This document shows, one piece after another, positions 8,692-18,937 of a stretch of DNA of 64,000 bases (within the stretch, counting starts at the first letter, position 1; every line of letters starts with the position of its first letter). Origin of the DNA: Enterobacter oligotrophicus. Its GTDB lineage: Bacteria > Pseudomonadota > Gammaproteobacteria > Enterobacterales > Enterobacteriaceae. A program made the position numbers and the translations under genes. The stretch covers positions 3,162,001 to 3,226,000 of the forward strand of contig NZ_AP019007.1 of the NCBI RefSeq assembly GCF_009176645.1, given 5' to 3'. The notes below the pieces were generated by a model. The model did no database searches. It was given only the letters and a program-made list of their open reading frames with translations, and was not told where the DNA came from.

Positions 8692-9744
8692 GTGGGACAG
8701 CGAATTCCCGTTACGCTCGGCAATATTGCGCCGCTGGCGTTAAAGCCGTTTCGCGCAGGTCAGCTTGCACTGGTATGTGAAGGTGGCGGACAGCGCGGCA
8801 TTTTCACCGCCGGTGTGCTGGACGAATTTATGCGCGCGCAATTCAACCCGTTCGACCTCTACTTTGGCACCTCTGCCGGGGCACAGAACCTCTCCGCCTA
8901 TGTCTGCAACCAGCCGGGCTACGCGCGCAAAGTCATTATGCGCTATACCACCTCAAAGGAATTTTTTAATCCGGTGCGCTTTGTGCGCGGTGGAAACCTG
9001 ATCGACCTCGACTGGTTGCTGGATTCTACTTCCAGCCAGATGCCGCTGGCGATGGATACCGCTGCGCGTCTGTTCGATACCGGGAAAGAATTCTGGATGT
9101 GTGCCAGCCGGGGTGATGATTACTCACCGGGCTATTTCTCTCCGCAGAAAGAGAACTGGCTGGATATCATTCGCGCCTCCAGCGCCATTCCTGGTTTTTA
9201 TCGTTCTGGCGCATTGCTGGATGGCATCAGCTATCTCGACGGCGGTATCAGCGATGCGGTGCCGGTTCAGGAAGCGGCACGGCGGGGGGCGAAAACCATT
9301 GTTGTCATCCGCACGGTGCCTTCGCAAATGTACTACACCCCGCAGTGGTTTAAGCGCATGGAACGCTGGCTGGGCGACAGCAGCCTGCAGCCGCTGGTGA
9401 ACATCGCAAAGCTGCATGAATCGACTTACGGTGCGATGCAGCGTTTTATCGAAAAACCGCCGGGAAAACTGCGCATCTTTGAAATTTATCCGCCTAAGCC
9501 GCTGGTGAGCATGGCGCTGGGCAGTCGCTTACCGGCGTTGCGTATGGATTACAAAACAGGGCGGCTGTGCGGGCGTTACTTCCTGGCAACGGTGGGTAAA
9601 ATGCTGGCGGAGCAACCTCCGATTCATCGACATAAACGCATTATTACGCCACCCGCCATTGTCGCTAATGATCCACTGGCCGTGCCGCTGGTGGATGTTC
9701 CGCAGGCGAACGATGTTCCACTGGATAACGAGGATCTGGCGTGA
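8692..9744 (+). CDS. yjjU: Patatin-like phospholipase family protein YjjU
   Basis: A predicted serine lipid hydrolase. The oxyanion loop GGGQRG is near residue 30, the nucleophile elbow GTSAG near residue 60, and DGG, carrying the second dyad residue, near residue 185, so the Ser-Asp dyad is complete. I chose the GTG at 8692 (350 residues), preceded by an AGGAAAG site. The family starts MGQRIPVTLGNIAPL, and upstream in-frame sequence runs through the ytjA terminator. The stop overlaps the yjjV start by one base, implying coupled translation. The natural substrate is unknown. Confidence 0.92.
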   Translation: MGQRIPVTLGNIAPLALKPFRAGQLALVCEGGGQRGIFTAGVLDEFMRAQFNPFDLYFGTSAGAQNLSAYVCNQPGYARKVIMRYTTSKEFFNPVRFVRGGNLIDLDWLLDSTSSQMPLAMDTAARLFDTGKEFWMCASRGDDYSPGYFSPQKENWLDIIRASSAIPGFYRSGALLDGISYLDGGISDAVPVQEAARRGAKTIVVIRTVPSQMYYTPQWFKRMERWLGDSSLQPLVNIAKLHESTYGAMQRFIEKPPGKLRIFEIYPPKPLVSMALGSRLPALRMDYKTGRLCGRYFLATVGKMLAEQPPIHRHKRIITPPAIVANDPLAVPLVDVPQANDVPLDNEDLA

Positions 9745-10523
9745 TGCACCGCTTTATCGACACGCACTGCCACTTTGATTTTCCGCCGTTTACTGGTGAT
9801 GAAGCGCAAAGTATCAAACGCGCGGCGGCGGCAGGCGTTAAGGCAATCGTTGTGCCCGCGACTGAAGCCGCACATTTCGACAGGGTTTTAGAGCTTGCTC
9901 GCCACCACGAGGCGCTGTATGCCGCGCTGGGCCTGCATCCCATCGTCATTGAGCATCATACGGATGATCATGTTGACAGGCTGGATGCCCTCTTACAAAC
10001 GGCAGAAAAGAAGCTGGTCGCGATTGGTGAGATCGGCCTCGATCTTTATCGCGAGGCTCCGCATTTTGAACGCCAGCAAACGATCCTCGACGCGCAGCTC
10101 CGTCTGGCAAAGCGCCACGATCTGCCGGTGATCCTTCACTCCCGGCGTACCCACGATAAACTGGCGATGCACCTGAAACGCATCGATCTGCCGCGCAAGG
10201 GCGTTGTGCACGGTTTTTCCGGCAGCCTGCAGCAGGCGCAGCGTTTTATCGATCTGGGCTATAAAATTGGCGTCGGGGGGACGATCACCTATCCCCGCGC
10301 CAGCAAAACCCGCGACGTGATGGCACAACTACCGCTTACCTCCCTGCTGCTGGAAACGGATGCCCCCGACATGCCGCTGAACGGTTTTCAGGGGCAGCCT
10401 AATCGCCCGGAACAGGCGGCGCGCGTGTTTGCTACGCTGTGCGAACTTCGCGATGAGCCAGAAGAGGTGATTGCGAATGCGCTGCTTGAGAATACCCGCT
10501 CGGTCTTTGGCATTACGCTATAG
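9744..10523 (+). CDS. yjjV: TatD-family metal-dependent hydrolase YjjV
   Basis: A TIM-barrel metallohydrolase related to TatD DNase and D-aminoacyl-tRNA deacylases. Metal ligands are visible: HxH in DTHCHFD (residues 6-12), the glutamate of GEIGLD, histidines in LHSRR and VVHGFSG, and the aspartate in ETDAPDMP. The ATG at 9744 (259 residues) overlaps the yjjU stop by one base. A GTG at 9741 is an alternative start. The last six bases overlap the convergent yjjW. Confidence 0.92.
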   Translation: MHRFIDTHCHFDFPPFTGDEAQSIKRAAAAGVKAIVVPATEAAHFDRVLELARHHEALYAALGLHPIVIEHHTDDHVDRLDALLQTAEKKLVAIGEIGLDLYREAPHFERQQTILDAQLRLAKRHDLPVILHSRRTHDKLAMHLKRIDLPRKGVVHGFSGSLQQAQRFIDLGYKIGVGGTITYPRASKTRDVMAQLPLTSLLLETDAPDMPLNGFQGQPNRPEQAARVFATLCELRDEPEEVIANALLENTRSVFGITL

Positions 10524-11378
10524 ATAAAGTGCCGGGCGGATGACTGTAACCTTCTGTTTTTCAAGCGCCAGCGCCAGCGGTTCTATATCCTCCGGTGTTG
10601 CACTGCGCCATGTTGCCGCTTCACCGTATACCCCGTGGGCGTGAAATGCGTTGATTCGCACCGGAATGTTCCCAAGCCCGTGGATAAATGTCGTCAGCGG
10701 CTTCAGATGTTCCAGATAATCACACTGGTCAGGGATCACCAGCAACCGCAGTTCCGTCAGGCGTTGATGCTGCGCCAGCCAGCGAATACTTTGCTTAATC
10801 TGCGGATTCTCGCGGCCGGTCAGGAAGCGATGGTGTTCATTTCCCCAGGCTTTCAGATCCAGCATGGCACCATCCAGTACGGGCAGTAGTTTCTGCCAGC
10901 CGGTTTCGCTCAACAAACCATTGCTATCCACCAGGCAGGTGAGGTGGCGTAGTGCGGGATCGGCTTTGATCGCCGTGAAAAGAGCGATCAAAAACGGCAG
11001 TTGCGTTGTCGCCTCGCCGCCGCTCACGGTGACTCCCTCAATAAACGGCGCGGCTCTGCGGATCTGGGTAAGGACCTCTTCCACGCTGAAGCGGTGCGCC
11101 ATCGGCGTTGCCTGCTGCGGGCACAGGTGCAGGCAGGTATCACACTGGTGGCAGTCACTCTCCTGCCACCAGACGCGTCCGGCCTGAATGCTTAACGCAT
11201 CGTGCGGGCAGTGAGGCACACAGTCGCCGCAGTCGTTGCAGCGTCCGATCGTCCACGGGTTGTGGCAGGTTTTGCAGCGCAGGTTACAGCCCTGCAGGAA
11301 CAGCGCCAGGCGGCTGCCCGGCCCGTCCACGCAGGAGAAGGGGATAATCTGACTAACTAAAGCGCATCTGTTGTTCAT
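10518..11378 (-). CDS. yjjW: Glycyl-radical-enzyme activase YjjW
   Basis: A radical-SAM activating enzyme, expected to install the glycyl radical on its neighbour YjjI under anaerobic conditions. The N-terminal CNLRCKTC gives the CxxxCxxC [4Fe-4S] motif. Two ferredoxin-like clusters follow, CNDCGDC-x3-C and CHQCDTC-x3-C. The SAM-binding GG motif [10 protein letters not shown] is near residue 120. The 286-residue protein has the domain order of pyruvate formate-lyase activases with the extra ferredoxin insert. Its start lies 26 bases inside the end of yjjI, so the pair is translationally coupled. Confidence 0.93.
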   Translation of the reverse strand: MNNRCALVSQIIPFSCVDGPGSRLALFLQGCNLRCKTCHNPWTIGRCNDCGDCVPHCPHDALSIQAGRVWWQESDCHQCDTCLHLCPQQATPMAHRFSVEEVLTQIRRAAPFIEGVTVSGGEATTQLPFLIALFTAIKADPALRHLTCLVDSNGLLSETGWQKLLPVLDGAMLDLKAWGNEHHRFLTGRENPQIKQSIRWLAQHQRLTELRLLVIPDQCDYLEHLKPLTTFIHGLGNIPVRINAFHAHGVYGEAATWRSATPEDIEPLALALEKQKVTVIRPALYL

Positions 11379-12900
11379 GGCTTATCACGCGCGGCTGACG
11401 TTCCAGAATGCGGGTATTGCGTGCAGCTTCTTCGCCAAGCCAGGTGGTGTTAGTACGCGATCCGGCTTCGCGGTATTTTTCCAGGTCCGATAACCGCACC
11501 ATATACCCGGTGACGCGCACCAGATCGTTACCCGCCACGTTAGCGGTGAATTCCCGCATCCCCGCATTGAACGCGCCCAGGCAAAGCTGAACGACCGCCT
11601 GCGGGTTGCGTTTCACCGTTGTTTCCAGCGTCAGGATGTCGCTGATACCGGCGTGGTAAAACTGATGATGTGGGGCGACGGCCAGCAGATGGCTGACTGG
11701 GTCCGGTTCATCACCGTAAGGCAGACGTGCGCCAGGCGTAGTGCCTGTGTCAGAGCTGATCCCCGACTGCGCATGAAGCATTGCCCGCTGTTTCCAGCCA
11801 TATTTCACCGGCGTGTTTTCAACAAACGCCGCAAGCTGTTCGCTGATGCGATAGCCCAGCGCGTTGGCCTGCTCATCTTTACCGTAACGGCTCGCAAGAC
11901 CTTCTTTTTCGCAGAGCGTGTTCACCGCTTCCGCCAGACCGTACATGCCAAACATCGGCACAAAACGATCGGCATCAATCAGCCCCTCTTTCACCAGGAA
12001 GCTATTCTCAAAGAAGGCGGATTTTTCATACAGGAACGTGCAGCGGGCATCAATGATGGCTATCTGCTGCTGGCAGTAGTGCGGCAAGGTGCGGGTGAAG
12101 AAGTCTTCGATTGATTCGCTGTGTTCTGCAATCGCTTTCAGGTTGAGGCGCACCAGCGTGCTGCCACCGCCTGCAAGCGGCAGGGAGTTGTAACAGCTCA
12201 CCACACCATAGCGACCTTTTGTGAAAATTTTATCATTCACCGGACCATTAGAAACATGCGGTTTGCTGCATTCACAAATGTTTTTCGCCACGTTGAGCAG
12301 CAGATCTTGCGGGGTGATATCAGGATCATAAATAAAGGTCAGATTAGGCGTAACCTGCTTCAGTTCTGCATCGGCACGCAGAATGGCGCGGGTGGCAGGG
12401 GTATCAGCCGGGCCGATATTGGCATGCATAAAGGCATCCGGCAGCGTTCTGTCGAGATAGCGCCAGAAACGTTTTATTCGGCTATCGATCTCTTCTTGTG
12501 TTAGAATTCTAACATATGGTTGCAGCAACGCATCGAGCTGGCCCAGATAAACGGGCATTGATGTGACGGACGGAACATGGTGGTAAAGAATCGTGAGCAG
12601 CGAGAGGGCATCGTCGAGATCTTTTGCCCCTTCCAGCTCCAGCCATTCTGAACCGTTAGCCAGGAATTTTTCATAATCCGGCAGAACGTAGCGCGGTTTG
12701 TAAGGCGCATGGCCTTCGAACATGTCGCAGATAAAGCCCTCGTCCAGCGCGGCGCGGGCCGCCTGGGGAAGCGGTGGATAGGGCAAATTGTTTTCCGCTT
12801 CCAGCGCCAGAAAGTGACGTTTTTGCTCCGGGCTCAATACCGGGCTTGTCACAATATGCTGGCAACGTTGTTGCAGGTCATCGGGGCTGGAGTGGGACAT
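11353..12900 (-). CDS. yjjI: Glycyl radical enzyme YjjI of unknown substrate (DUF3029)
   Basis: A 515-residue protein of the YjjI family. The C-terminal RVTGYMV (Gly about 465) matches the glycyl-radical loop RVxGY of pyruvate formate-lyase relatives. It is much shorter than PFL (about 760 residues), so the barrel is reduced, and I cannot assign the catalytic cysteine. The next gene, yjjW, encodes a matching activase. The gene is divergent from deoC and carries a perfect DeoR operator inside its coding region. The reaction is unknown; the location suggests, but does not show, a link with deoxynucleoside or aldehyde metabolism. Confidence 0.9.
   Translation of the reverse strand: MSHSSPDDLQQRCQHIVTSPVLSPEQKRHFLALEAENNLPYPPLPQAARAALDEGFICDMFEGHAPYKPRYVLPDYEKFLANGSEWLELEGAKDLDDALSLLTILYHHVPSVTSMPVYLGQLDALLQPYVRILTQEEIDSRIKRFWRYLDRTLPDAFMHANIGPADTPATRAILRADAELKQVTPNLTFIYDPDITPQDLLLNVAKNICECSKPHVSNGPVNDKIFTKGRYGVVSCYNSLPLAGGGSTLVRLNLKAIAEHSESIEDFFTRTLPHYCQQQIAIIDARCTFLYEKSAFFENSFLVKEGLIDADRFVPMFGMYGLAEAVNTLCEKEGLASRYGKDEQANALGYRISEQLAAFVENTPVKYGWKQRAMLHAQSGISSDTGTTPGARLPYGDEPDPVSHLLAVAPHHQFYHAGISDILTLETTVKRNPQAVVQLCLGAFNAGMREFTANVAGNDLVRVTGYMVRLSDLEKYREAGSRTNTTWLGEEAARNTRILERQPRVISHEQQMRFS
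12499..12514 (+). promoter_or_regulatory. DeoR operator (deoP1/O1-like) inside yjjI
   Basis: TGTTAGAATTCTAACA is a perfect 16-bp palindrome identical to the DeoR consensus operator. It overlaps a possible -10 (TAGAAT) for rightward transcription toward deoC, which starts 650 bases downstream. In E. coli, distal and proximal deo operators lie about 600 bp apart and are joined by DeoR looping; here the spacing to the proximal site is 603 bp. Confidence 0.85.
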
Positions 12901-13015
12901 ATTCGCTTCCTTTAGTGTTCTGCGGATGATGCACAGATTGTAGGAAGTCGTTCTGTTGAGGCTTTTGATCCGACACGGTGTATCGCTGCTTTAGCCAGCA
13001 GTTAGCGAATAAAAA

Positions 13016-13117
13016 TTTGAGTCAGATCTCATTACAGTAATGCAAATTTGTACGAAGTTTTCATTAACTGTGATGAATGTCGAAGTGTAGATGCGGGTGA
13101 ATGTTAGAATACTCACA
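13016..13117 (+). promoter_or_regulatory. deoP2 control region: two CRP sites and a DeoR operator
   Basis: A CRP-like site (CAGATCTCATTACAG) is at about 13022-13036 and a second (TGTGATGAATGTCGAAG) at 13071-13087. The gap between them is of the size in which CytR binds in E. coli. At 13102-13117, TGTTAGAATACTCACA matches the DeoR operator at 14 of 16 positions and contains the -10 TAGAAT. The arrangement matches E. coli deoP2, so activation by CRP and repression by CytR and DeoR are inferred. Confidence 0.8.
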
Positions 13118-13162
13118 GACCCGCAAGGTAAAATTGATACGGCACTGCCGTTGGAGAATGTT

Positions 13163-13942
13163 ATGACCGATTTAACTGCAAGCAGCCTGCGCGCGTTGAA
13201 ACTGATGGACCTGACCACCCTGAACGATGACGACACTAATGAGAAAGTCATCGCCCTGTGCCATCAGGCGAAAACGCCCGTCGGTAACACCGCAGCCATC
13301 TGTATCTACCCGCGCTTTATCCCGATTGCCCGTAAGACGCTGAAAGAGCAGGGCACGCCGGACGTGCGCATTGCAACCGTGACTAACTTCCCGCATGGCA
13401 ACGACGACATCGAGATTGCGCTGGCGGAAACCCGCGCGGCGATTGCCTACGGCGCTGACGAAGTTGACGTGGTGTTCCCGTACCGCGCGCTGATCGCGGG
13501 CAACGAGCAGGTCGGTTTTGACCTGGTGAAAGCCTGTAAAGACGCGTGCGCGGCGGCAAACGTGCTGCTGAAAGTGATCATCGAAACCGGCGAGCTGAAA
13601 GAAGAGGCGTTGATTCGTAAAGCGTCTGAAATCTCCATCAACGCCGGTGCGGATTTCATCAAAACGTCTACCGGTAAAGTGCCGGTCAACGCCACGCCAG
13701 AAAGCGCACGCATCATGATGGAAGTGATCCGTGATATGGGCGTGTCTAAAACTGTTGGCTTCAAGCCTGCGGGCGGTGTGCGTACGGCTGAAGACGCGCA
13801 GCAGTTCCTGGCGATTGCGGATGAACTGTTCGGCGCAGACTGGGCGGATTCCCGTCACTACCGTTTCGGCGCATCCAGCCTGCTGGCAAGCCTGCTGAAA
13901 GCGCTGGGTCACGGCGACGGTAAGAGCGCAAGCAGCTACTGA
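13163..13942 (+). CDS. deoC: Deoxyribose-phosphate aldolase DeoC
   Basis: Cleaves 2-deoxyribose 5-phosphate into acetaldehyde and glyceraldehyde 3-phosphate through a lysine Schiff base. The catalytic lysine lies in the motif DFIKTSTGK (Lys-167 in the E. coli numbering), with a second conserved lysine in [10 protein letters not shown]. The ATG at 13163 gives 259 residues, equal to E. coli. It follows a TTGGAGAA ribosome-binding site, and in-frame upstream codons cross the promoter. It is the first gene of deoCABD. Confidence 0.97.
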   Translation: MTDLTASSLRALKLMDLTTLNDDDTNEKVIALCHQAKTPVGNTAAICIYPRFIPIARKTLKEQGTPDVRIATVTNFPHGNDDIEIALAETRAAIAYGADEVDVVFPYRALIAGNEQVGFDLVKACKDACAAANVLLKVIIETGELKEEALIRKASEISINAGADFIKTSTGKVPVNATPESARIMMEVIRDMGVSKTVGFKPAGGVRTAEDAQQFLAIADELFGADWADSRHYRFGASSLLASLLKALGHGDGKSASSY

Positions 13943-13954
13943 TTGCCAGACAAC

Positions 13955-14020
13955 GCCGGATGACGCTTCGCTTATCCGGCCTACAGGATCGTAGGGCGGG
14001 TAAGCGTAGCGCCACCCGCC
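13955..14020. repeat. REP pair between deoC and deoA
   Basis: Two REP units in opposite orientation, the first at 13955-13980 (GCCGGATGACG...CCGGC type) and the second at about 13994-14020. They lie inside the operon between stop and start, so they may modulate the relative mRNA abundance of deoC and the distal genes. Confidence 0.8.
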
Positions 14021-14051
14021 ACAATTCCCCCGATTCCGCATGGAGGTTTCC

Positions 14052-15374
14052 GTGTTTCTCGCACAAGAAATTATTCGTAAAAAACGTGATGGTCATGCAT
14101 TAAGCGACGAAGAGATCCGCTTCTTTATCAACGGCATTCGTGACAACACCGTCTCTGAAGGGCAGATTGCGGCTCTGGCGATGACCATTTTCTTCCACGA
14201 TATGTCGATGCCTGAGCGGGTATCGCTGACCATGGCGATGCGAGATTCAGGAACCGTCCTCGACTGGAAGAGCCTCAACCTCAACGGCCCGATTGTGGAT
14301 AAGCACTCCACCGGCGGCGTGGGTGACGTGACCTCCCTGATGCTTGGCCCAATGGTGGCGGCCTGCGGTGGTTACATCCCGATGATCTCCGGGCGCGGCC
14401 TGGGCCATACTGGCGGCACGCTCGACAAACTGGAAGCCATTCCGGGCTTCGATATCTTCCCGGATGACAACCGCTTCCGCGACATTATTAAAGACGTTGG
14501 TGTGGCGATTATCGGCCAGACCAGCTCTCTTGCTCCGGCAGACAAGCGTTTCTACGCGACGCGCGATATTACCGCAACCGTAGACTCCATCCCGCTGATC
14601 ACCGCTTCTATCCTTGCCAAAAAACTGGCAGAAGGACTGGACGCGCTGGTGATGGACGTGAAGGTGGGCAGCGGCGCGTTTATGCCAACCTATGAACTTT
14701 CTGCTGCGTTGGCTGAAGCGATCGTGGGCGTCTCCAATGGCGCAGGCGTGCGCACCACCGCGCTGCTGACGGATATGAACCAGGTTCTGGCCTCCAGCGC
14801 CGGTAACGCCGTTGAAGTGCGTGAAGCCGTGCAGTTCCTGACGGGTGAATACCGTAATCCGCGTCTGCTTGATGTGACAATGGCGCTGTGCGTGGAAATG
14901 CTGATCTCCGGCAAGCTCGCCAAAGACGACGCAGACGCCCGTGCGAAACTGCAGGCGGTGCTGGACAATGGCAAAGCAGCAGAGATCTTTGGCCGTATGG
15001 TTGCGGCGCAGAAAGGCCCGACCGATTTCGTAGAAAACTACGCCAAATATCTGCCAACCGCGACGCTCAGCAAAGCGGTTTATGCGGATACGGAAGGCTT
15101 TGTGTCGGGAATGGATACCCGTGCGCTCGGTATGGCGGTGGTATCGATGGGCGGCGGACGTCGTCAGGCATCGGACACCATTGATTACAGCGTCGGCTTC
15201 ACTGATATGGCCCGTCTGGGCGACAGCGTTGACGGCCAACGTCCGCTGGCGGTGATCCACGCCAAAGACGAAGCCAGCTGGCAGGACGCGGCGAAAGCAG
15301 TGAAAGCGGCAATCACGCTTGACGATAAAGCACCGGAAAGCACACCTACGGTCTATCGTCGTATCACCGAATAA
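14052..15374 (+). CDS. deoA: Thymidine phosphorylase DeoA
   Basis: Phosphorolyses thymidine and deoxyuridine to free base and 2-deoxyribose 1-phosphate. The phosphorylase signature KHSTGGVGD lies at about residues 84-92, and the glycine-rich [15 protein letters not shown] loop follows. The GTG at 14052 gives 440 residues, the E. coli length. It sits after a GGAGG site and gives the family N-terminus [14 protein letters not shown]; an ATG four codons upstream overlaps that site and is unlikely. Second gene of the deo operon. Confidence 0.97.
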   Translation: MFLAQEIIRKKRDGHALSDEEIRFFINGIRDNTVSEGQIAALAMTIFFHDMSMPERVSLTMAMRDSGTVLDWKSLNLNGPIVDKHSTGGVGDVTSLMLGPMVAACGGYIPMISGRGLGHTGGTLDKLEAIPGFDIFPDDNRFRDIIKDVGVAIIGQTSSLAPADKRFYATRDITATVDSIPLITASILAKKLAEGLDALVMDVKVGSGAFMPTYELSAALAEAIVGVSNGAGVRTTALLTDMNQVLASSAGNAVEVREAVQFLTGEYRNPRLLDVTMALCVEMLISGKLAKDDADARAKLQAVLDNGKAAEIFGRMVAAQKGPTDFVENYAKYLPTATLSKAVYADTEGFVSGMDTRALGMAVVSMGGGRRQASDTIDYSVGFTDMARLGDSVDGQRPLAVIHAKDEASWQDAAKAVKAAITLDDKAPESTPTVYRRITE

Positions 15375-15385
15375 CGGTATACTGA

Positions 15386-16651
<1,266 letters not shown>

Positions 16652-16672
16652 ACGGATTGGGTGCGGCCTGAT

Positions 16673-16706
16673 GCCCTCACCCCAGCCCTCTCCCACAGGG
16701 AGAGGG
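16673..16706. repeat. CCCTCTCCC-type palindromic repeat
   Basis: CCCTCTCCC and GGGAGAGGG form a palindrome around a short loop, with a CCCTCACCCC leader. It is the same family as the paired units at 29520-29617. These dispersed enterobacterial palindromes are distinct from REP. It lies between deoB and deoD. Confidence 0.7.
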
Positions 16707-16717
16707 AGAACAGTATG

Positions 16718-16748
16718 TAGGCCGGGTTAGGCGCAGCCGCCACCCGGC
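16718..16748. repeat. REP element between deoB and deoD
   Basis: A single REP unit, GCCGGGTTAGG...CCACCCGGC, immediately after the other palindrome and 29 bases before deoD. Confidence 0.8.
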
Positions 16749-16776
16749 AAAAACAACAATGTAAAAGGAACTGAAG

Positions 16777-17496
16777 ATGGCAACTCCTCACATTAATGCA
16801 GAAATGGGTGATTTCGCTGACGTCGTCTTGATGCCGGGCGACCCGCTGCGTGCGAAGCACATTGCAGAAACCTTCCTGGAAGACGTGCGTGAAGTGAACA
16901 ACGTTCGCGGCATGCTGGGCTTCACGGGTACCTACAAGGGCCGCAAAATCTCCGTAATGGGTCACGGCATGGGCATCCCATCCTGCTCTATTTATACCAA
17001 AGAGCTGATCACCGATTTCGGTGTGAAGAAAATCATCCGCGTTGGCTCCTGCGGCGCGGTGCGCATGGACGTTAAACTGCGTGACGTGGTTATCGGCATG
17101 GGTGCCTGCACCGATTCCAAAGTCAACCGCATGCGTTTTAAAGATCATGACTTCGCGGCGATTGCAGACTTCGGCATGGTGCGTAACGCGGTTGACGCCG
17201 CAAAAGCGCTGGGCGTTGACGCGCGCGTGGGGAACATCTTCTCCGCCGATCTGTTCTATTCCCCGGACGGCGAAATGTTCGACGTGATGGAGAAATACGG
17301 CATTCTGGGCGTTGAAATGGAAGCGGCCGGTATCTACGGCGTGGCGGCGGAGTTTGGTGCGAAAGCGCTGACCATCTGCACTGTGTCTGATCATATCCGT
17401 ACGCATGAGCAAACCTCTGCTGCTGAGCGTCAGACCACCTTCAACGACATGATCAAAATCGCGCTGGAATCCGTTCTGCTGGGCGATAAAGAGTAA
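16777..17496 (+). CDS. deoD: Purine-nucleoside phosphorylase DeoD
   Basis: A hexameric phosphorylase that splits purine (deoxy)ribonucleosides into base and (deoxy)ribose 1-phosphate. Conserved features are the phosphate loop MPGDPLRAK near residue 20, GSCGAVR near residue 90 and [10 protein letters not shown] near residue 180, with the sugar-binding ME pair. The 239-residue length equals E. coli. It is the last deo gene, behind a 125-base gap filled with repeats, and ends at a strong terminator. Confidence 0.97.
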   Translation: MATPHINAEMGDFADVVLMPGDPLRAKHIAETFLEDVREVNNVRGMLGFTGTYKGRKISVMGHGMGIPSCSIYTKELITDFGVKKIIRVGSCGAVRMDVKLRDVVIGMGACTDSKVNRMRFKDHDFAAIADFGMVRNAVDAAKALGVDARVGNIFSADLFYSPDGEMFDVMEKYGILGVEMEAAGIYGVAAEFGAKALTICTVSDHIRTHEQTSAAERQTTFNDMIKIALESVLLGDKE

Positions 17497-17503
17497 TGTT
17501 GTC

Positions 17504-17537
17504 AATGCCGGGCGGCGTTCGCTGCCCGGCATTTTTT
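17504..17537 (+). terminator. Terminator of the deo operon
   Basis: A 10-bp perfect stem, AATGCCGGGC/GCCCGGCATT (17504-17513 and 17524-17533), with a run of T after it. The convergent fimbrial gene ends five bases further on; without a T run on its side the hairpin probably serves mainly deoD. Confidence 0.9.
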
Positions 17538-17541
17538 CACC

Positions 17542-18246
17542 TTACAGGTACACCACGCTAATGGTCGCCTGACCATCAAATTCCGTATCTTCCGTCAAAG
17601 ACAGCTTTTTCAGGCTTTCAACGGCCAGCGAGACGTTCAGCGGGAAAGAGACGCTGTATACTGACATCGGGTCGGTTTTTCCTGCTGGTGCTACGCTCAT
17701 CAGTCCCAGGTCTTTATTGGCGATAGTGCCGCCATTGGCTTTCTGCCAGCGGCTCATGCCAGAACCTGCCGTCACCGCAGTACGGATCGGCTCAACTGTT
17801 GCACCATTCGCGGTTACTTCACCTGTGCTGGTATAGATTGAATAAGCACCAATGTTCTTACCATCATGCGTTTTGCCCAGGCCAAATGTAGACATGCTAC
17901 CGCGCAGCTCGCCACCGTTTGACGTAGCGTGCGCCACTTTCAGGTTTGAACTGCTGCCAGTGCTGGCGTTGGAATCCGTGCGGTTATCCGCAATACTCCA
18001 GCCCACTTTTGTTGGTGTCGGGCAATTGATCGTCAGCGTGAGCCCTTTTTCACCCAACTGTGTTGTCTGGGTTTGAGAAAGCTCCCCCACTTTAATGGTA
18101 CCGAAATCAATAACACCGTTATTGCTCAGTTCAGGAACGCAAGAGGCACTGCTTAGTGTCGCTTTGACTTTCAACACCGCACTGTCACCAGCATGGGCTG
18201 CTGTTGCCGCCATTGCCAGAGCGGCGACAATCAAACTTTTTTTCAT
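17542..18246 (-). CDS. DUF1120-type fimbrial subunit (distal copy)
   Basis: A 234-residue secreted subunit with a signal peptide ending AHA near residue 19. Two cysteines (in SASCVPELSNNG and TINCPTP) could form the disulfide typical of pilins. It ends ISVVYL, with the penultimate tyrosine common in donor-strand-exchanging subunits. It resembles the YhcF/DUF1120 family and the two other copies in this cluster. The start follows AAGGAATAAC, a ribosome-binding leader shared by all three copies. It lies 115 bases after the 191-residue gene, so it may have its own promoter. Confidence 0.8.
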   Translation of the reverse strand: MKKSLIVAALAMAATAAHAGDSAVLKVKATLSSASCVPELSNNGVIDFGTIKVGELSQTQTTQLGEKGLTLTINCPTPTKVGWSIADNRTDSNASTGSSSNLKVAHATSNGGELRGSMSTFGLGKTHDGKNIGAYSIYTSTGEVTANGATVEPIRTAVTAGSGMSRWQKANGGTIANKDLGLMSVAPAGKTDPMSVYSVSFPLNVSLAVESLKKLSLTEDTEFDGQATISVVYL

Positions 18247-18361
18247 AGTTATTCCTTAACATAGATATAATTAAGCGCAATCGTGACCTGCTTTCACAGT
18301 TCAGATGCCTGTTTTTCTTCTAACTATTCACCCGAGTGATAAACCCGAGACGGTGAATTAT

Positions 18362-18937
18362 TTATTCCTTCGTTAATAACACCCATGACAAATGGCTTTC
18401 CAGTTCCGTGATGTCACTGGTATGTCGCAGTTGGCTATTATTAATAACAGGAATGAGTTTGATCGTGAAACTCATGTTTTTTCCACGAACATAGTTCATA
18501 TTCTCTCGCGCAATTACACCTTCGTTATTTTTCAAAAGTATTTTTGCTGCGGGATTATCAGCATAAGCTAAATTAGCCTGATCGGTCGTTTTTGAAAGGT
18601 TGTGAGAGTGACCATCAATGACCATATTGTAGGCGCTTATTACCAGCCGGCTTTCATCACCAAACAATACGGCTCCACCGGGGCCGGATGCCGCCTGGAC
18701 AAAAAGGGCCATGACTACGGGCTTAGGGCAATACACATTGACCATAACGTCTTTTGCGGGCATTCGCTGCCAGTTTTTTTGCGAAGCGACAATATCGTCC
18801 TGCCTGAATTTTCCAAAAGAGACATTCGGCTGGGAAAATGCCACATGACACTCCTCGCAAATCGCTTGCGCTGAAAAGAGCAATGTCAAACACGTCAATG
18901 TATGAAGCAGTTTTTTGTGCAATTTACTCACTGGCAT
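18362..18937 (-). CDS. Putative minor fimbrial subunit or adhesin, unrecognised family
   Basis: A 191-residue protein with a signal peptide (about residues 1-27, ending in an AQA-type site). Three cysteines remain after it, two of them close together at the mature N-terminus (EECHVAF). It overlaps the usher stop by 10 bases, so it is translationally coupled to it. Position directly after the usher is where tip or minor subunits often lie (compare yhcE in the E. coli yhcADEF cluster). The C-terminus, SWVLLTKE, lacks the penultimate tyrosine seen in the other subunits. Function is inferred from context only. Confidence 0.65.
   Translation of the reverse strand: MPVSKLHKKLLHTLTCLTLLFSAQAICEECHVAFSQPNVSFGKFRQDDIVASQKNWQRMPAKDVMVNVYCPKPVVMALFVQAASGPGGAVLFGDESRLVISAYNMVIDGHSHNLSKTTDQANLAYADNPAAKILLKNNEGVIARENMNYVRGKNMSFTIKLIPVINNSQLRHTSDITELESHLSWVLLTKE

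Noticed and set aside
12200..12260. A third DeoR operator about 270 bp beyond the distal one, as described in E. coli
   Set aside because: The best candidate near 12246 shares only a TTAGAA core and is not palindromic.
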